Part shown: piece by piece, positions 61,352-64,000 of the stretch
Numbering within the stretch: the stretch's first letter is position 1
How the letters are laid out: each line of letters begins with the position of its first letter
Assembly: GCA_963575745.1 (NCBI GenBank)
Contig: CAUYUJ010006335.1
Span: forward strand, 473,564 to 537,563
Length of the DNA stretch: 64,000 bases
From: Prorocentrum cordatum
Lineage: Eukaryota > Sar > Dinophyceae > Prorocentrales > Prorocentraceae
Direction: 5' to 3'
The notes under the pieces: generated by a model
The model's database searches: none
Seen by the model: the letters and a program-made list of their open reading frames with translations, nothing else
What the model was told of the DNA's origin: nothing
Position numbers and translations under genes: made by a program

Positions 61352-61405
61352 GGGATGGGAGGGAGGGGTAGGATGTCAGATATGACGCGAGCGCACCTAG
61401 CTTGG
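61352..61405 (+). repeat. Short dispersed repeat, partner of 27198-27240
   Basis: GGGTAGGATGTCAGATATGA, then CGCGAGCGCACCTAGCTTG. Confidence 0.7.
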
Positions 61406-61783
61406 CACTCCCACTCCCCCACCTTCCTCCCGCTCCCACGCTGCCCCCCCCTCCCCCCTCTCTCTCGCCTCCGCTGCTCCCTCTCGCCCGCCCCGCCGTC
61501 CGCTCCGCTCCGCCGCCGCCGCCGCCAGAGGAGGCGTCCGAGGCTTCCAAGCTGGCGGAGGAGAAGGCCGCCAGGGGGGGAGGTGGGCGGGCGGGTCGGC
61601 GAGGGCCTGCCGGAGCTCCCCAGCGCTGGGAGCTGGGCTGCTCCAGGGCGCCTCCGCCGCTGCGGAGCGCGGCTCCCCCTCGGCCCGCATGTGCGCTCCC
61701 TCGTGGGGGGTCTTGGGCTCCTCCCGCCCGCCCTCTCTGGTCCCGGCGTCTCATGTCTTGCACAGCGGGCGTCTTCCCCCGGT
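61406..61783. other. No gene recognised
   Basis: Pyrimidine-rich start (CTCCCGCTCCC), then GC-rich sequence. A short frame near 61525-61575 (EEASEASKLAEEKAA) is helical but isolated. Confidence 0.35.
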
Positions 61784-61910
61784 TTCGGGCCCCAGGACCA
61801 TCACAGATCGATTCGGCTCGAAAAATGACGCAGAACGATGGGATCCCGAGCTCAGGTCGTGAGTTTTTGCAACGTCGGATCTCAGGGCGGATCGGCTCTC
61901 CTCGGATCCA
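61784..61910 (+). repeat. Dispersed repeat, copy 2 (GGCTCGAAAAATGAC family)
   Basis: TTTCGGGCCCCAGGACC, CACAGATCGATTCGGCTCG, AAAAATGACGCAGAACGATG and GCAACGTCGGATCTCAGGG. Partner of 10776-10905. Confidence 0.75.
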
Positions 61911-62121
61911 GCCTGGGATCCTTGGTGGCCGGAGCCGTGGTGGGTGCCTGGATGGATGCCGGCGGTGGTTTTTGTCCTCCTCGATCTCGGCACGACTTGG
62001 GAGGCTCGCATGGGAGGCTGTGGCCTTCCCCATATCCAATGCATCCCCGTTGCGAGAATCTGCTCGCAACTCATCTGGGCTGCGAACAAGTCTGGCGAAG
62101 CTGGCGTGAAGTTGCCAGGGA

Positions 62122-62469
62122 GTGACTCCTGCGTGTGAGAATATAGGCGAAGATTTTCAAGCTTTGCTGGAAGCGGCGGGAAGTGAGTTGTCCTTCGCGG
62201 AAGAGGCTTTCTTCCTTCAGTTGATCATAGATTGTCTGTCACGTCAGGGAGACCCCTCAGAGACCTCTGCCGCGCAGCCAGGCCAAAGCCGGTCGTGCTG
62301 GGAGTCTGCGGGGGGAAGCGGGGTGCACGCGGTGTTCCGCAGTTGCCTCGGTTCCCAAGATGAACAGTCCTCGCAACGGGGAGGTGAAGACTTCGCCGAC
62401 TTCGCCACACTGGAGAGGCAGGAGGGCGGACGGAGGAGGGACCAGAGACCCACACGAGGAGCGCCATGA
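62122..62469 (+). CDS. Small protein-like open frame, unknown
   Basis: About 115 codons, starting at a GTG in this reading. The first 40 residues (NIGEDFQALLEAAGSELSFA then EEAFFLQLIIDCLSRQ) look like a natural amphipathic helical segment and stand out from neighbouring repeats. The rest is Ser/Gly/Arg-rich. No family recognised. It could be an exon fragment or chance. Confidence 0.2.
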   Translation: MTPACENIGEDFQALLEAAGSELSFAEEAFFLQLIIDCLSRQGDPSETSAAQPGQSRSCWESAGGSGVHAVFRSCLGSQDEQSSQRGGEDFADFATLERQEGGRRRDQRPTRGAP

Positions 62470-62789
62470 GATCCACCGGTCCGTGGGAGCCTCGGCCCGA
62501 ATGGAGAGAGCGGCGCGAGGTCGAGCCATCTGCAGCACGCGGTGGCCTCCCTCAGAAGCTCGCCAGCGGCCACGACAGGGGCGCCCTATTCTTCTCGTCG
62601 CCCCTGCATCGGGCGTTGCTAAAGGTGCCTGTGGCCCAAGGTGCCCACAGCTTTTCGCTTCATTTTGGAGCCCGTGGGCCCTCTGGGCCTCGTGAGGAGT
62701 GCTCTTGAGGCCGTGGGGGCCTCCTCGGCAATACTGGGGGCACCTTGGGCCATGTGCACTTATATCGAGGCCTTCTAGATGGGATCGGA
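62470..62789. other. No gene recognised
   Basis: Unassigned GC-rich sequence. A CTCCTCGGCAATACTGGGGGC stretch precedes the palindromic repeat. Confidence 0.35.
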
Positions 62790-63245
62790 GTCTATGGGAT
62801 CGGATGATCGCGGCGCATCGCCGATGCATCGGCGATGCGGCGCGATGCGGAGTCCGATTTTCTCCATGCCGACGTTGCCGATGCATCGCCAACGTCGCCG
62901 ATGTATCGCTGATGCATCGGCGATGCATCGACGATGCGGCGCGATCCTTCGACCCCATCTACAGTCAATCCGCATAACAAGGATGAGCAACCTTCCCAAG
63001 GGTACCCTAGCATCCTTGCCCCTTCGGCCCATCCTTGGCCACTTCCGCTGGCCAACCTCGTTCGACAGACGTCCACATGGGCCTCCAGAGCCCTTACCTT
63101 CTTACCGCGCATCCTTGTGATACGGGCAGACTGTACTGCGATCCCGTCTGGGAGGCCTCTCACCTCGTTCGAAGAACGTCCACGTGGGCCTCCGAGACCC
63201 TTGAGAGTTCTTACCGCGCACCCTTGTGATACGGGCTTGCTGTAC
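62790..63245 (+). repeat. Dispersed repeat with GATGCATCG palindromes, copy 3
   Basis: Palindromic part at 62810-62950 (ATCGCCGATGCATCGGCGAT, TCCGATTTTCTCCATGCCGA, GCGGCGCGATCCTTCGACCC). It is followed by a segment corresponding to 35630-35770 (GTACCCTAGCATCCTTGCCC, CTTCGGCCCATCC). Confidence 0.75.
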
Positions 63246-63280
63246 TTCGACCCCGCCTGGGAGGCCTCTCACCCTGGGCC
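63065..63280 (+). repeat. ~108-bp tandem duplication
   Basis: ACGTCCACATGGGCCTCC (63069) and ACGTCCACGTGGGCCTCC (63177) start two copies. Each contains CTTACCGCGCA(T/C)CCTTGTGA, TACGGGC and CTGGGAGGCCTCTCACC. Confidence 0.8.
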
Positions 63281-63484
63281 AGGGGCACGTCCAGCAGCAC
63301 CCGACTGCATGATCTGCGTGCTCCTCCCGTGGGGCCTCCGCGCGGCGGGGCCGGGCTCGGCCGACCGTGCCTCTCCGGGCAGAGGGAGCGGCTCCTCGGA
63401 GGAGGAAAAGGCACCGCTGCTGCCACCCTTCCCTCGCTTCGGTGCTCTCAAGGGACGGGGGTCAGTGCACACGGGGGTCAGTCA

Positions 63485-63630
63485 GAGCGCTGGATCTTGT
63501 AGGAACCTTCAGAGCCAGGGTTGCATTTACCAGGGTTTGGGTGCAGGCTCCTGCAGGATCCTTCAGGATCCTGCAGATTCTGACTGACGCGGGTTTGCAT
63601 TCACCCGGGTCAGTAGACCCCCGATCGTTT
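63485..63630 (+). repeat. Dispersed repeat with GATCCTGCAGGATC palindromes, copy 2
   Basis: GTCAGAGCGCTGGATCTTG, CTCCTGCAGGATCCTTCAGG, ATCCTGCAGATTCTGACTGA and CACCCGGGTCAGTAGACCCC. Partner of 10493-10640. Confidence 0.75.
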
Positions 63631-64000
63631 TCCCTTTCTCGGGCCTCCTGTCGGCGACTACAAGGGGTGTGGTGACGCCGGGGTCTGGTTTAAGATCGGA
63701 GCCTGGGCCTGGAGATCACGACGCTGTCATCGTCGGGCCTCCTCGGGGCACGGCGGAGGACTCTATCGAGTCCCCGCCCGCCCCCCAGGGTGCCCCGCAG
63801 ATGGCCAGTTGCAAACTACACCCTTTGCAAACCACACCCTTCGGAGTCGCTGATCCTGGGACGCTCTCGTCGCCACCGCTGGATTCGCCTCGCAATCCTG
63901 GTCAGAACGCACCCCGGGAGAGGTTTGGGGAGTAGCGGTATCGGTATCTTTTGGTTGCCCCAGCTCTCCCCTGCGCCGCCGTGCTCTCGCCGCCCTGTCT
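63631..64000. other. No gene recognised at window end
   Basis: GC-rich sequence without a recognisable gene or repeat. CAAACTACACCCTTTGCAAA and CCACACCCTT form a short local repetition near 63810. Confidence 0.35.

Overview
The window looks like nuclear DNA from a large, GC-rich, repeat-saturated eukaryotic genome, most likely a dinoflagellate. This is inference. It rests on several decayed non-LTR retrotransposons whose proteins combine a RanBP2-like zinc finger, an APE-type endonuclease, a reverse transcriptase, a Cys/His region and RNase H, in the style I associate with dinoflagellate LINEs. It also rests on the very high satellite content and near absence of intact genes. The base composition, by eye near 60% GC, would suit a Prorocentrum-like genome better than an AT-richer symbiodiniacean, but I cannot prove the genus. 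No bacterial operons, tRNA, rRNA or CRISPR structures were seen.

Layout. 0-13.8 kb is almost entirely tandem and dispersed repeats: GA and CT tracts, a divergent ~110-bp array, a composite minisatellite, a 2-kb array built on a GATCGATAGTGA dodecamer, strong hairpins, and a 42-bp array in two modules that each follow a related leader. 13.8-15.5 kb holds the 3' part of a decayed LINE (Cys/His plus RNase H). 16.3-18.5 kb holds a frameshifted reverse transcriptase followed by a 196-bp hairpin element. 20.4-26.7 kb is a nearly full-length, broken LINE on the + strand (LINE-1) with an intact ORF1. 27.3-32.8 kb is dominated by GAT, GGA and CAT satellites. 33.2-34.2 kb carries the best host gene candidate, a ubiquitin-like plus ankyrin-repeat protein with a possible Ala/Glu-rich downstream exon.

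35-41.5 kb is again repeats. 41.8-42.9 kb is a reverse transcriptase remnant on the - strand from a different LINE lineage (LINE-3). 46.0-52.4 kb is a second large LINE on the - strand (LINE-2), related to LINE-1, with a 90-bp minisatellite grown inside its ORF1 region. 53-64 kb contains more dispersed repeats, a second copy of a 225-248 bp inverted-repeat element, and two oppositely oriented ~150-bp arrays flanking a GAT satellite.

The window has no gene pathway to describe. Its unifying story is retrotransposon insertion and decay, expansion of triplet and minisatellite arrays inside and around those elements, and a set of dispersed repeat families with two or more copies in the same 64 kb.
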